Of a stretch of DNA of 64,000 nt, positions 22,189 through 32,768 are shown piece by piece (positions within the stretch are counted from its first letter, which is position 1; each line of letters opens with the position of its first letter). The position numbers and the translations under genes are program-made. The DNA is from Cheiracanthium punctorium (lineage: Eukaryota > Arthropoda > Arachnida > Araneae > Cheiracanthiidae). Under the pieces are notes generated by a model. It was not told where the DNA came from. It ran no database searches and saw nothing but the letters and a program-made list of their open reading frames with translations. The stretch lies in contig JAWZYV010011611.1 in NCBI GenBank assembly GCA_038373885.1, forward strand, positions 186,001-250,000. The letters are read 5' to 3'.

Positions 22189-24143
22189 CTGTTTTAATTT
22201 CAAAGAAAAATAATGAATGAGCTGAATGTATACACCCCTAAAATATAAAAAAAGGCATTAAAAACAAATTTCAGAGAACAAACTTTTAAATAAAGCAATA
22301 ATAAAAATTAAAATTAAAGTAATTATTAAAAGGTAGACGAGAAAATAATCGAATATAATTCAAAAAATCTGTCCTTTTCTCTCTTTTTAAATAACTCCAT
22401 AAATTTGGGACATGCAGCATCATTGTATATACTTGGAACTAAGCAGAAAGCTTTTTCTATTCAAAATTTGAAGTTACTTGTAAACAATGATTAAAGGGTA
22501 GTTCTCACAGCCTTTGCATACATTTTCCTTATGCATAGCTACCAAGATGTAAGGAATATGAATGACCACTTTCTGTAAACAGTAATTTCTGATACTATTT
22601 TTAAACATTTCATTTACATGTTCCAAAAATTTTATGGACTTCGTGCGCAATTAAAAAAAAAGACCTCTACACAAAGACAAGTGTTGAATTTCCACAGCTA
22701 GTATTTAATGCATTTTAGAATTGTTACTATTGTAATAATACATTTTATTTTGTTTTTTCATTTTAATTATAATAAATATTTTGTTAAGTTTTAATGTGTG
22801 TACCAAAAAATTTATTCGTGTTTTGTGTATAAATATACATACTATCAAGCATATCCTGTAGATACTGCAGCTTTACAGGATAAAGTTTTTGAATTTTCTG
22901 TGTAGCTCGATTCCAGAGCATAGTGCGTTATATTTTTGCCGTTTATTATGTTAGAAAAAAAATAAAGCATATAAATTTAGAGAAATATCTCAATCTTACT
23001 AATTTCCCTTGTATCCTTGATCTTGATAGTGTTTTTTCTATATTGTGTAATCGGTATTTTAACTTTTGTTTTATTATTGTTGCTAAAGTATTCAATTAGT
23101 TTTTAGTCTTATCGCGCAGTGCCTCCCCCCTTTTTTTATTCTCTTGTTATTTTAAGTTGCTGCTCAGGGTTACGGATGTATTACCCCTCTTAATATAGCT
23201 TTTAAGAGCGGTGTTGAGGGCGCAAGCGCCCTGTCACACTGGAAATAGTAATCGCAGCCGCAGTCATATGCTATAGAATGTACTGCTTGAAAATATGTAA
23301 TCACAGTTTAGTAAATACGCATACCTTCACAAGTATATTGCAAAGGCCAAGCTCTTTCACCGAAATTTGAGTGTTTCTTAACCTCTGAAGATCGTAGTAT
23401 TTTTAAGAAAACAATCATAAAAGTGCCTGTTTTTTTAATTGAAGAAAATTGTATAATAATAAGAAGTGCATGTACAACATATGTATTCAATTTAAGGTTT
23501 TGAACAATTTTTCAGCACGAATGAAAGAAAAAGTTAAATTTCTAAGAAAATTCAACATTTAGGGTTTCTTGAATGTGTGTTTTCTAGTGAGTAGGAAGCT
23601 ATAAAACCGTCATTTGTTTTAAACACTAAAGAAGGATTTTATGAAACTTATTTCTTAAAATAAATAAATATTTGCAACGTTTTCTTTGAACATAAATAAA
23701 AAGTAAGCTAAGATTGCAATAGGCATATCACAAATACACGCTTTTGAGTAGTGAGACCTTCTTTTTAAAAGTAAACCAACTCCAATTAAGTTAAAAATAG
23801 TCTGGTACCGTCATCTGTTGTGTAAAATGCGATATAAAAAATTTGTGCGTAAGAATTGAAATGCTTTAATCTTTCTGGCGCATAACTTTTGAATACTAAC
23901 AATTGTTCAGAAATATCACGGCACGAAAAATAAAGAGAGAAAGCTTAGTCCGTGATTTAGACGGGAGAGAGAAGGAAGGGGTTAACGAAATGGTTGCAGT
24001 TCTTGATTCTTTGGAGCAATTCTACTTTTCGAAAACAGTCCATTTTTTAAACACGTGCTTGTTTCTTAACTTTGTTCCATTTAAAGTAATTTCAGATTAA
24101 CGACAGTTTGTTTGAGAAAGTTTTAAATATGCATTCAACTTAC
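22189..24143. other. ELOVL intron 2, nothing recognised
   Basis: Between exons 22117-22188 and 24144-24328. AT-rich, with a C-rich patch near 23125. No exon with suitable phase or repeat was found. Confidence 0.5.
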
Positions 24144-24328
24144 CCTTAAAGCTACGTAGGCATTGACTATGGAGATAGTTATGTTATAAGCTATCATTAC
24201 CAACTGTAGCTCAAAAGCTTTTCTGTTCTTCATCAGTCTAGGTCCAAGAACTTTCACAAACGAGAGATAGACGAGAGCAATTACCCATCCTATATAGTCG
24301 CTCTGAATTACAAAGTTCTCATCTATAT
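24144..24328 (-). CDS. ELOVL: ELOVL elongase, second coding exon (first membrane segments)
   Basis: A 185-nt exon bounded by a pyrimidine-rich acceptor ending in TTCTCAG (24329-24330 are the AG on the minus strand) and a donor AGG|GTAAGT. It enters in phase 1 and leaves in phase 0. It encodes two hydrophobic segments around the family's characteristic loop, here KVLGPRLMKNRKAFEL, which matches the G-P-x-x-M-x-x-R-x-P/A-F-x-L signature near residue 50-70 of ELOVL proteins. The segment before it (about residues 14-45) is the variable region ahead of and within the first transmembrane helix. Intron 1 upstream (24329-27400) contains a LINE fragment, a piggyBac-type miniature and a hAT-type miniature ending about 90 bp before this acceptor. 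An open frame runs into the intron past the acceptor, so a naive ORF call overestimates the N-terminus. Confidence 0.92.
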
Positions 24329-24417
24329 CTGAGAATGAAAAGAAAATGCATGTAGTAGGCTGAAATACTAAGAGTATTTTTCTACTCGAGAGAGCCACTT
24401 CCGAGACTGACGAAATA

Positions 24418-24614
24418 TCCAGGCTGCGGTGCTGACATTTTGGTTAGACCCGTTTGCACTCGGAAGAGATATGTGACTTAGGGGGTATGACCATTTTAGA
24501 ATGCCTATTTCGCACTTAGATGATCACACCTGCTTGGTCTCATGACTTTTCGATTGAAAAGGGGTGTGATTGAAATGTCAGCGCCGTAGCCTGTATAGCG
24601 CTCGTCAGCCACGG
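24418..24614. mobile_element. hAT-type miniature, copy 2, close to an exon acceptor
   Basis: Shares ggtgctgacatttt, tgatcacacc, aaggggtgtgattgaaatgtcagc and cgtagcc..cgtcagccac with 17665-17873. It ends about 90 bp upstream of the acceptor of ELOVL exon 2. Confidence 0.65.
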
Positions 24615-25211
24615 CCCTTTCCTGGTGACGTTGAACAAGCTCGGACTACTTATTGCTTCGCCAAAAACTGGGATGGAATATCTTAAATATTGTTTCATCC
24701 AATTTCATTGGCTATCAGTATGTTGTTAGTAGTGAATTAGCCGAAAAAAGCGGACGATAAAATCTACAAAAGTAAAATATTGTGTATTTTAGCGCATACA
24801 TTATAACAAGTACAAGGCGTATGTAATGCAAAAGGTTCTATTAGCCCCGCTATTAACGCCTTTGTGAAGATTTGAAAATTTCACAGTTCAGTAAGGGATC
24901 ACTTTGTCCATTATCTTATATATCCTGTGACATGTTATTCGCCATGACAAAAATAAACCAGGATCTCTTGTCATGGTGGGAACTTTTTAAGGTATGAGAC
25001 TATCCAAAAAATCCTTCTTTTGTGAAAAAAAAAAAAAAAAAAATTCTTTTACTTCGTTTCCTTATTTTATAGGCACACGATGAGGATTCTAAAACCGTTT
25101 TACATTTCCTTCTACGATGACTAGAAGCTAAGTTATACAAGAAATAATGAACCAGAAGGGAGAGAGAGAGAGGGAGGGGATAGTACTTTGTACAGTAATG
25201 AAATCTTTAAA

Positions 25212-25890
25212 ATGCCGATGATACCGCCATACTTTCAAGATCCTTCCACCCGGATATTATGATTAAACTATTGCAGCTCCACATAGATATCTTAGAAACC
25301 TGGTTTTAAAAAGAGAAAATTAAAATTAACCCCTCTAAATGTAATGTGATTTACGTTACCAATAGCAGAAAACAGTTTAGAAACCTCTACATACATAACA
25401 GTAGAATTAATTAGACCAGAACCGAAAAATACCTGGGTGCCATGATTGACTCCCGTCTGACATCAAAAGCACAGGTGCTTTATGCCCGAGGTTGGAGCAA
25501 CAAAAAACTAGAAAAGTTGCTTTTCAGAAATAAGCTCAGCCGTCAAAATAAAGTTAAATCATATAAATGCATAGTGCTTCCTGCGGCGACTTACAGACGA
25601 CAGCCAAATCTGGCGATATACCGCCCAAACCAATCTAGATGTATTATCACGAAAACACCACGCAATTGACCGACGAATACAGCAAGGACACAGGTACCTG
25701 ACTAATACAGTTATTAGGCGCAATCTTGGAATACCTTCGTTTAGAAAAATTGTCCATCAGATTGGTGAAAATTTCTTCACCAATCTCGGTAATGTTCCGA
25801 ACGAACTATTGGCTGAGCTGCCAGATTACGATTTCCGAGAAGAAGTAAACTGTTAAAGACCCAAGGCGGACTAACTCTTAGATACCGACT
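25212..25890 (+). pseudogene. jockey-like LINE fragment, C-terminal part (copy 2)
   Basis: Truncated at the 5' end just at the catalytic ADDTA box (about 25214), then FHPDIMIK, KIKINPSK, YLGAMIDSRLTSKAQVLYA (about 25425-25485), NKKLEKLLFRNKLSRQNKVK and an end matching copy 1 (attacgatttccgagaa). Several stops. It supplies the empty-site sequence for two insertions in copy 1. Lies in ELOVL intron 1. Confidence 0.85.
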
Positions 25891-26650
25891 AGGGCATTTT
25901 TAATATATTATGCCTATAGTAAGTCATTACTTGGGCCATTCCCCAAATCTCTACAACTGTCATCGATCTTGTCGAGTTTTGATAAAATATCGCCAAATTC
26001 GGCGCAAAAAATAGTTACGTATTTCGCACAACTCTGAGACTTTTAACCGTATAATGTTGAGATATTGCTCTTAGTACTATTGTAACATCTAATCGTGCAT
26101 CTCTTTTATGATTGGAATCGACTGTGTAAATTATTTACAAGGTCACCGAAAAGACTTGGGGATGGTCATTAAGGTCTGTGGGTACCTTCGATTCTTTAAA
26201 AGTCTGTGGTCAATCGTTACTTCGGCTATTCCCTAAATCTCCCAAACTGTCTGAAGCTTGACGGCTTTTAATGAAATGTCACAAAATTGAGTGCCAAAAC
26301 TAAATCTATACATTTGAAACCAGCTTGGCGATACAACCTCAAATATTTGGCAGAAATCGCTAAACCTTAGTATTAACTACAGTATTGTATTTCAATGAAA
26401 GAAGTCTAGATACAGTGCACCGAAAATATTTATGATTCAATAGACGTAGAAGGAAGTCATGTGTGTTCACATCAGATTTTATGTAATGACGTCTGTACGC
26501 ATATCTCAATTAACCATAGAATGTTAAATTTTATACTTAGGAATATTATAACATCTAGTTGTACACCTCCTTTTTTGGTTCCAATCCATTGGATAGTTTT
26601 TTTACAGGGTCGCCGAAAAGAATTTTCATGCTTTAATGTCAATGAACATC
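25891..26650. other. intronic DNA with weak internal repetition
   Basis: Phrases around cttgacgg/cttgtcgagttttgat..aatatcgccaaattc recur (about 25970, 26255, 27105 and 27255), suggesting a diverged tandem or dispersed repeat that the piggyBac-type miniature interrupts. No gene seen. Confidence 0.4.
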
Positions 26651-26654
26651 TTAA

Positions 26655-27030
26655 ACCTTTTCCCGGCGGGGAAATTTTGGCCGTGCTGTTTCAGAAGGAC
26701 GCGAGCATCTGAAAAACGCTTTCCCCCATTTCAGTGACTCTTAGCTGAAGCTGCTATTTGTGCAACAATCATTGATGGATTACTCTTTCCCGCCACCGAA
26801 GTAAAACGAACTTCTTGAACAAGGGGATTACCTTTACGCCTATATTCTCTTTTTCAGGAACTGGGGTGCAACTGAATTGATGGATGGATGTTGACATCTC
26901 TCCGCGCCGGTCCAGTACAGGTGAGTAATTATAGAGGAGGAAAGCATTAGTTGGTCGAAATATGAACCAAGCCGGTCCTTTAAGGTGTTCTACTGCTTGG
27001 TTGAAAAATCGACCGCCCGTCTTCAAAGGG
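26655..27030. mobile_element. piggyBac-type miniature, copy 1
   Basis: Flanked by TTAA at 26651-26654 and 27031-27034. Ends accttttcccggcggggaa and (reversed) ccctttgaagacgggcgg. 376 bp, non-coding; over 90 percent like 31186-31560 by eye. The minus-strand open frame 26769-27089 is a shadow. Confidence 0.88.
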
Positions 27031-27400
27031 TTAAATATATAATATCTAAATTCAGTCATCGCGTTGTGGCATGCCCCAAAGTCTCCCAACTGCCATCGAT
27101 CTTCTCAGTTTATTCCGAAATATTCTCAAAATTGATGCCGAACATAAGTGCGGATCTCGCATAATCTGGATATTTTTAAGTGTAAAATATTAAAATTTTG
27201 TATTTACGGATTGTTACAACATCAGATTGTGAGGTGTATCTCCTTTCGCCAAGCTTGGCATCTTTTAGCGAAATTTCGTCAAAACAAGAGCCAAAAATGA
27301 ATCTTTAAAACTCAATCCTGCTTGGTGATAGTTGTTATAACTTTCTTTGCAAGGTTAAAAAATATCTCAAAATAGATCAAAAGTAGAAAAATTTACTTAC

Positions 27401-27440
27401 TTGAAGTAATTAAAGACTGAAATAAACTACCAGACGCCAT
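27401..27440 (-). CDS. ELOVL: ELOVL fatty acid elongase, first coding exon
   Basis: Proposed start exon of a minus-strand very-long-chain fatty acid elongase, an ER membrane condensing enzyme that extends fatty acyl-CoA with malonyl-CoA. Seen: an ATG at 27440-27438 with A at -3 and G at +4, then 13 codons (MASGSLFQSLITS) and one base, followed by a strong donor GTAAGT at 27400-27395. It ends in phase 1. The exon at 24328 begins with the two bases needed to complete the codon, giving Asn, so the phases fit. Family members usually start with such a short variable N-terminus ahead of the first membrane segment. The exon is too short to be proven by similarity; the call rests on phase, the splice site and its position upstream of the certain exons. 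No promoter could be identified upstream. Confidence 0.62.
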
Positions 27441-27788
27441 CTTTCCTGTTTTAAAGTCAGGCACACTAAACATCAAGTGACATAAGGATTTCACTGGAAA
27501 AAGTCTCCCTCACAGGAAAGTGTCTTTTACACACGTACCTTTAACTGTTCAATTAAAAAAGAAATTCCATTTTAAATTTTAACGTGAAAAAATAATACAT
27601 TAATAACAATTATCGAATCTGCTTAGATTTCGAATTAGCAAGTATCGAATCACCAGACGAACATAATTTTTGAAGGAATTTAGTAGAAGTAAATATTTAA
27701 ATACTACGATACTGTACTTCGACCATGAAAAAGTAAAAAAAAAAAAAAAACAATAACTAAATAAGTAAATAAAAATTTGAACCAAAGC

Positions 27789-27988
27789 AGGCCTCGCACT
27801 CGGTCCTATTTTTTTTAAATTCCTACCTTCATCAAAGTTCTATTTTTATAGCCTAGTATTTTAATGTCTTGAATGGCGAAACCTTAATATCTAAAAGAAC
27901 ATTTAGCAACTGTTGAAGTAGAAAAACATTTTACTCTATTATTTACAGAAGTAGGAATTTTAAAAAATAGGACAGACTGCGAGGCCTT
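27789..27988. mobile_element. miniature element with about 40-bp inverted repeats
   Basis: Left ggcctcgcactcggtcctat and right (reversed) ggcctcgcagtctgtcctat, both continuing into a T-rich arm and attcctac. About 200 bp, AT-rich interior. Lies upstream of the proposed ELOVL start exon. Confidence 0.72.
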
Positions 27989-28558
27989 ACCAAGAGATAT
28001 TTCAACTGTGATAGATAGGTAGAAAAATGTTTTATCTCAATAAATTCTTGTATATATTACTGAGTTAAAATATTTAAATATATTTTATCAAGTATATATT
28101 TTCATAGTATATTAACTCAGGGGGTAATTTACTTGCTAAAAATTTTCCCAAGTTTTGAAAGTTTATTGCCAAATATTTTCTTTTACTCGATATATGCAAT
28201 CAGTATGTCAAAATGAATAAAGTCATTCTTATCTCATCTGAGAATAAGTGATTCTTCTATGATGCTGCAAAGAAATATTAAACTTTATTTTTATGTTTTT
28301 TATTAATGATTTAAATTATCAATTTTATTCTATTGCATTTCTTTCGTTAGGTGGAAACTGCTATTTAAGTGACTGGAAGCATTTCTTGTGAAAACTGCTA
28401 CTTGACTGAATGAAGTATTTCGGGGAATTTGTTACTCTGAGATTATATCTGCTACTGGTATACTCGTTTAGTTGCTTTCGCATTCCTATGAGCGGAGGTA
28501 GAGGGTTGTTTTCTGCGTTTGTATGCGAGGAAGGGGGAAGGGAGTTGGATATATATAG

Positions 28559-29330
28559 GCTTGCCAGATTTCTGAAATATTCAACCGGGACACCGGAATG
28601 CCCTCAGTGTCACGGGTTTTCAAGGGTACATTTGCCCGACCTGTGGCTGAACGCGCTTGCGCTCTCAACTGGGAGACGGAAGATGCCTGGTTCAAAACCA
28701 GGTCGAGTCCGTCGACCTAACCGTTCGGAGTTTCCCGTGGTTTTCTACGAAACTTCGCGTCAATACGGGTTAGGATCCCTTAGAAAGTACACCACGGAGG
28801 AAAATCTGCTCCCCTCGGTCCAGATTCCTGGCCGTAACACTACATTTACCTTAGTCTACCTTGGTTTTTTCTCCTTAAGGGTACACACTTTTGGCGGGTT
28901 TTTGGAGTGTTTTAGAGGATAGTTTATTCTCAATGCTATAAATAAATGGTTATTTATTAAGAACCTGAACCAGGGGTATTAATAAATGACACAAGCATAT
29001 AAATTTAAACATTTTATTTCTTACATGTTAATATTTATATGTTGCTTAAGTAAAAAGAAACACTTTGAATGAGGAATAAAGATTTGAACAATACTTTTAT
29101 TAGCACATAACCACTCTTCGATAGTTCTCACTTTTTATACAGTACAGTGAAACAAATGACAAAGTAATTATCCTTAAAAATCCTTCACATGTAATTATTT
29201 TTAGACTTTTTTGGTCATCTATAATCAAATTTAATTTTTACCGGGACGTGAAGTAAACCGGCCGGGACATCGGGATTTTGTCTGCAAACCGGGACTGTCC
29301 CGGTCAAACCGGGACGTCTGGCAAGCGTAG
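28559..29330. mobile_element. DNA transposon with GCTTGCCAGA ends containing a SINE
   Basis: Left end gcttgccaga with aaccgggacacc inside, right end (reversed) gcttgccagacgtcccggtt. Flanked by atatatag at 28551-28558 and 29331-29338, although the site is low-complexity. Between the ends is the SINE 28632-28830. The 170-codon open frame 28410-28922 reads through both and is not a gene. Confidence 0.55.
28632..28830 (+). mobile_element. tRNA-derived SINE, GTGGCCGAGCGC family
   Basis: Head gtggctgaacgcgcttgcgc, B-box-like ctggttcaaaacc, body gtccgtcgacctaaccgttc and ttagaaagtacaccacgg, as in 8600-8866. Confidence 0.75.
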
Positions 29331-29639
29331 ATATATAGTACTTATATTAGCGGGTTTACGCGAAGCGAACTCTTTTGTATGCTGTAGATGTATGAGGAGG
29401 GGAGGGGGGAGGGGGATTGCGTTGAGGGTGTGTGATCAATTGTATCAGCGTGTGAAGTAGAGTAGGCTAGAATTATATTTCGCACTGTGAATAATGGAAA
29501 GAGGAAAAAAGTACTTCGTTGCGTATCATTTGAGATGTCAGTGGTGTAGAAATATAGGGGCGGTTCACTGATTTTCCATTAATATTATTTTTAATTAAAA
29601 AATATTATTATACTTTTTTTTAAAAAGCAAATAAATGGC

Positions 29640-29820
29640 CGATTTTTTATAAGACACTCAACATTGGTAGATGGCTGAAGAGTGAAGGTCAAGGCTTCTG
29701 GCCTATCGCGCGGCTGTCGATCTAAAGATTTGGTGATTTTGCGGTTTTCTCCAGATGTAACGTGAATAAGCATTAAACTTTAAAAGGTCCACCGCCCAAG
29801 GCATCCCCCTCAAGCAGATA
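29640..29820 (+). mobile_element. SINE fragment, CTCCAGATGTAACGTG family
   Basis: Body block cggttttctccagatgtaac, gtgaataagcattaaa, ccaaggcatcccc and agataaccctagtgtag as in the fuller copies 42262-42475, 60668-60910 and 63556-63790. Confidence 0.65.
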
Positions 29821-29879
29821 ACCCTAGTGTAGGTTTACTTTAACGAAATAACATTCTTTTTAAGAATTTTGTCAATGCC

Positions 29880-30390
29880 GGCTCAAGGTACTGGCAACTC
29901 GGGAAGCTGCCCGGGGCTCCATGTGTTCAGAGAGTGCCATCAAAGCACGATTATAGGGTGAAAGAACATTTTTTTTTTCTTTTTCTTTCTAAGGTTTATT
30001 CGAAGTCTGACTGTCCACCTGCAAATGGATGAGCCTACTTTGTTTCTTCTTCAAATTCTTCGTTATCATCGCCTTTCTTTTATTTCGACTTCGGAATGTT
30101 AAAAGAATTTTTTTTTTAAGAAAGAATTGCTTGAGCTGTCGGGAGGTGGAAGTCAATAAAAATTGTATAAATCTCGAAAATATTCCTCGATAAAACAGGG
30201 TTTTATTCGTTAAAAGGAATTTACGCTTCCATTGACTTAACATTGTGCCAGACAAGTATTTCTGATTTTCTCGTAAAATCCGAGTTCTTCTTAAATAAGG
30301 GCTCTTTATAAACGAGTTAGAATGATTTAAAAAAGTCGCAAAAATTAGCTTGCCCGGGGCGCCTGCTACCTTATAGACGGTCAAGGCTGC
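29880..30390. mobile_element. probable hAT-like element with CCGGCTCAAGG ends
   Basis: Left end caatgccggctcaaggta..cccggggc and right end (reversed) cattgcagccttgacc..gcgccccgggc are similar. The 142-codon minus-strand frame inside (29989-30417) is basic, low-similarity and starts in the terminal repeat; no transposase motif seen. attttgt occurs outside both ends. Confidence 0.45.
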
Positions 30391-30648
30391 AATGCAGTTA
30401 TTTTGTGCTTTAGGCACTTCCTAAAACTTTGCTTACCGTTCGTATGTAGTAATTAAAATTACTACGTACTAGTTAACATGCCATAGAAAAAGAAAGATAA
30501 ATAGGACCGATGCAAGGATTATGATGCAATTTCGAAGACAATTAAACGAAATTTAAGACCCACTGAAAACCTGTAATAGTGGACTCTGATCTCCAACTGA
30601 TCATTCTCTTTTATATGAGTAATAGATTAATATATATATATATATATA

Positions 30649-31085
30649 TGTAGAATCCGAAGTTTCGATCAGAGCGCAGATGCCTCACCCCTTCCTTTGA
30701 GACCCCCCCTGACGTGGAAGGTCACGTGGTGTTTTTGTTTTTCGTGGCTGGCGAATTCGGAAGAAGCGAGCCGTTAGTTAGAGTGAAGTCACAGAGACGT
30801 TCGGAGATATTGAACGGAGATGGAATGGAACCTTTTTTCGTGCATGCCTGGGTGGCTTGTTTTATTCTTTCTTTCTTTTAAAGAAGCGAATCCTGTGTGG
30901 ATGATATTTTGTTAACGTACCTAAGTGGTGTAAAAGATTTCTTGTATAACTTTGTAAATAGAAGATTCATTAAATGTGTGTGTGTCCTAACAATTTTCGA
31001 CTAATCATTCCATATATGTCCTGCTTTTAATTTGAAGCACATAACAGTAATTCGTCAACTCATAGGGTCAGTATACGACCCTATA
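30649..31085 (+). repeat. 5' LTR
   Basis: 437 bp from TGTAG to CTATA, weak terminal inverted repeat. Differs from 34436-34872 at only about eight positions by eye (for example ccttccttt/cctttcttt, gtgtgtgtg/gtgagtgtg, aactcatag/aacacatag). Confidence 0.92.
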
Positions 31086-31090
31086 TAATT

Positions 31091-31110
31091 TGGGGACTTT
31101 CACCGGGATT
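31091..31110 (+). promoter_or_regulatory. putative primer-binding site
   Basis: TGGGGACTTTCACCGGGATT starts five bases after the LTR. The TGG start fits pairing with a tRNA 3' CCA end. The same sequence follows the second LTR (34878 onward). The matching tRNA was not determined. Confidence 0.55.
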
Positions 31111-31185
31111 GAATTAAGAGTCAGATGACTTTCACCGGGATGGAATTAGAATTAGATTCTATAGAATTAGATAGAATCTGATTAA

Positions 31186-31560
31186 CCTTTTCCCGGCGGG
31201 GAAATTTTGGCCATGCTGTTTCAGAAGGACGGGAGCATCTGAAAAATGCTTTCCCCCATTTCAGTGACTCTTAGCTGAAGCTGCTGTTTGTACAACAATC
31301 ATTGATGGATTACTCTTTCCCGCCCCCGAAGTAAAACGAACTTCTTGAACAAGGGGATTACCTTTACGCGTAAATTATCCTTTTCAGGAACTGGGGTGCA
31401 ACTGAATTGGTGGATGGATGTTGACATCTCTCCCCGCCGGTCCAGTACAGGTGAACAATTACAGAGGGGGAAAGCATTAGTTGGTCGAAATATGAACCAA
31501 GCCCGTCCTTTAAGGTGTTCTACTGCTTGGTTGAAAAATCGACCGCCCGTCTTCAAAGCG
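31186..31560. mobile_element. piggyBac-type miniature, copy 2, in the retrotransposon leader
   Basis: TTAA at 31182-31185 and 31561-31564. The second leader copy reads ctgattaaattgaaaag without the insert (about 34951-34970), an exact empty site with a single TTAA. 375 bp, non-coding. Confidence 0.95.
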
Positions 31561-31699
31561 TTAAATTGAAAAGAATAGAATTGGATAAGTGTGAAGAATA
31601 ACATGGAATATTGAACTGATATTTGTTTAAAGTATTTGTGCTTCAAGAAAGTTTTGTGTGCTCATCTGTTGTGGATTACCAGGGCGAGTTTGATCGCCG

Positions 31700-31741
31700 A
31701 AGACTACAAACTGTAAGTACTCAATTTTTGTATCAGTAAAC
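31700..31741 (+). promoter_or_regulatory. splice-donor-like site in retrotransposon leader
   Basis: aaact|GTAAGTACT about 30 bp before the gag start codon, conserved in the second copy (about 35110-35120). Could allow a spliced subgenomic RNA joined to the acceptor-like site at 34166-34203. Confidence 0.4.
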
Positions 31742-32532
31742 ATGTCTTACGTCGGAAAACATAGAAAAGAGGATATTATTAAATTAATGCGTGAACTGGA
31801 TTTAAAGATCCCCGATAACCCAACTATTGCTAAAATGAAACATATTGTTATTAATGATACGAAGTACGATGAAGAATTCACAAAATCAGTAACATTGCGG
31901 CGGACCGCGAAAGCGAAGAAAAGATTGCGCGGGAAAAATTAGAACAGGAGAAATTAGAACGTGAATTCCAATTGGAACAATTAAAATCAAAAAATTATGA
32001 GAAGGGTAACAGTACAGAACCTTTTGTAATCCAAAACAAAATAGATCTTACAAAAATAATCAAAAGTTTCGATCGAAGGATCCAAAAGCAGACATTAGCA
32101 CGTATCTCGCTCTCTTTGAGAGGCAAGCCACAAGAGTCGAAATTAAAAAAAGATGATTGGGTCACACACTTATTAGGATTTCTACCTCTAGACATCGCGC
32201 AAATCATACCACGAGAACCTGAAAATGTTTCAAATGATTATGATCACATAAAAGCAGTATTGCTGAAAAGATTTAAATTAACTGCAGAACAGTTTAGACA
32301 AAAGTTATTTTTTCATAAAAAAGAAAGTTCTTGTTCTTGGCGGGAATTCGCTTTCGAACTTAACCATTATTTTGAAGAATGGGTTCATGGTGTAAATGTT
32401 AAAGATTTCACTGGTCTTTGTGAACTGATAGTTTCTGACCAGCTAAAAAGAAGAGTGCCACAAGAGGTTAAAGAACATTTTATAGATAACTGGCATAAGT
32501 GGAACACTAGGGAGGAAATAGTGGAAAGTTAG
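31742..32532 (+). pseudogene. Gag remnant (frameshifted)
   Basis: Starts MSYVGKHRKEDIIKLMRELD. The first frame ends at 31942, but the sequence continues coherently in another frame from about 31886 (charged ESEEKIAREKLEQEKLERE helix) into the frame 31972-32532, which has the helical, tryptophan-containing pattern of LTR-retrotransposon Gag (for example DDWVTHLLGFLP, EEWVHGVNVKD). At least one frameshift near 31890 and one near 32525 break it. The second unit at 35141-35208 preserves only the first 23 codons. Confidence 0.75.
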
Positions 32533-32539
32533 AAGAATA

Positions 32540-32708
32540 TGAATCAGTTCGTGTTTTATCTAATAAAACATTTCCTAAAAATGTGAATGAAGAAAATGAC
32601 ACGTTTTCTAGCCCCGTGCCAGGGAAAGAATATAAAAATTTTGGAGCTACCAGGAAAAAATGTTATGCTTGTAATAGTTATTCACACAAAATTGCAGAAT
32701 GTAAATAA
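32540..32708 (+). pseudogene. Gag C-terminal part with CCHC zinc knuckle
   Basis: In a frame different from its neighbours: CYACNSYSHKIAEC at about 32658-32700 gives C-x2-C-x4-H-x4-C, the nucleocapsid knuckle. A stop (taa) follows at about 32704-32706. The open frame 32587-32778 is a shadow. Confidence 0.75.
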
Positions 32709-32768
32709 AGGTTTAGGAACGATGATTTTGATCATACAGATGAAGGTAAACAGAAAATTGTTAATCAA

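Noticed and set aside
28410..28922. 170-codon open frame
   Set aside because: It reads through a SINE (28632-28830) and the left end of a DNA transposon; no protein motif.
29989..30417. 142-codon minus-strand open frame
   Set aside because: Basic, low-similarity sequence starting in a transposon terminal repeat; no family motif or splice structure.
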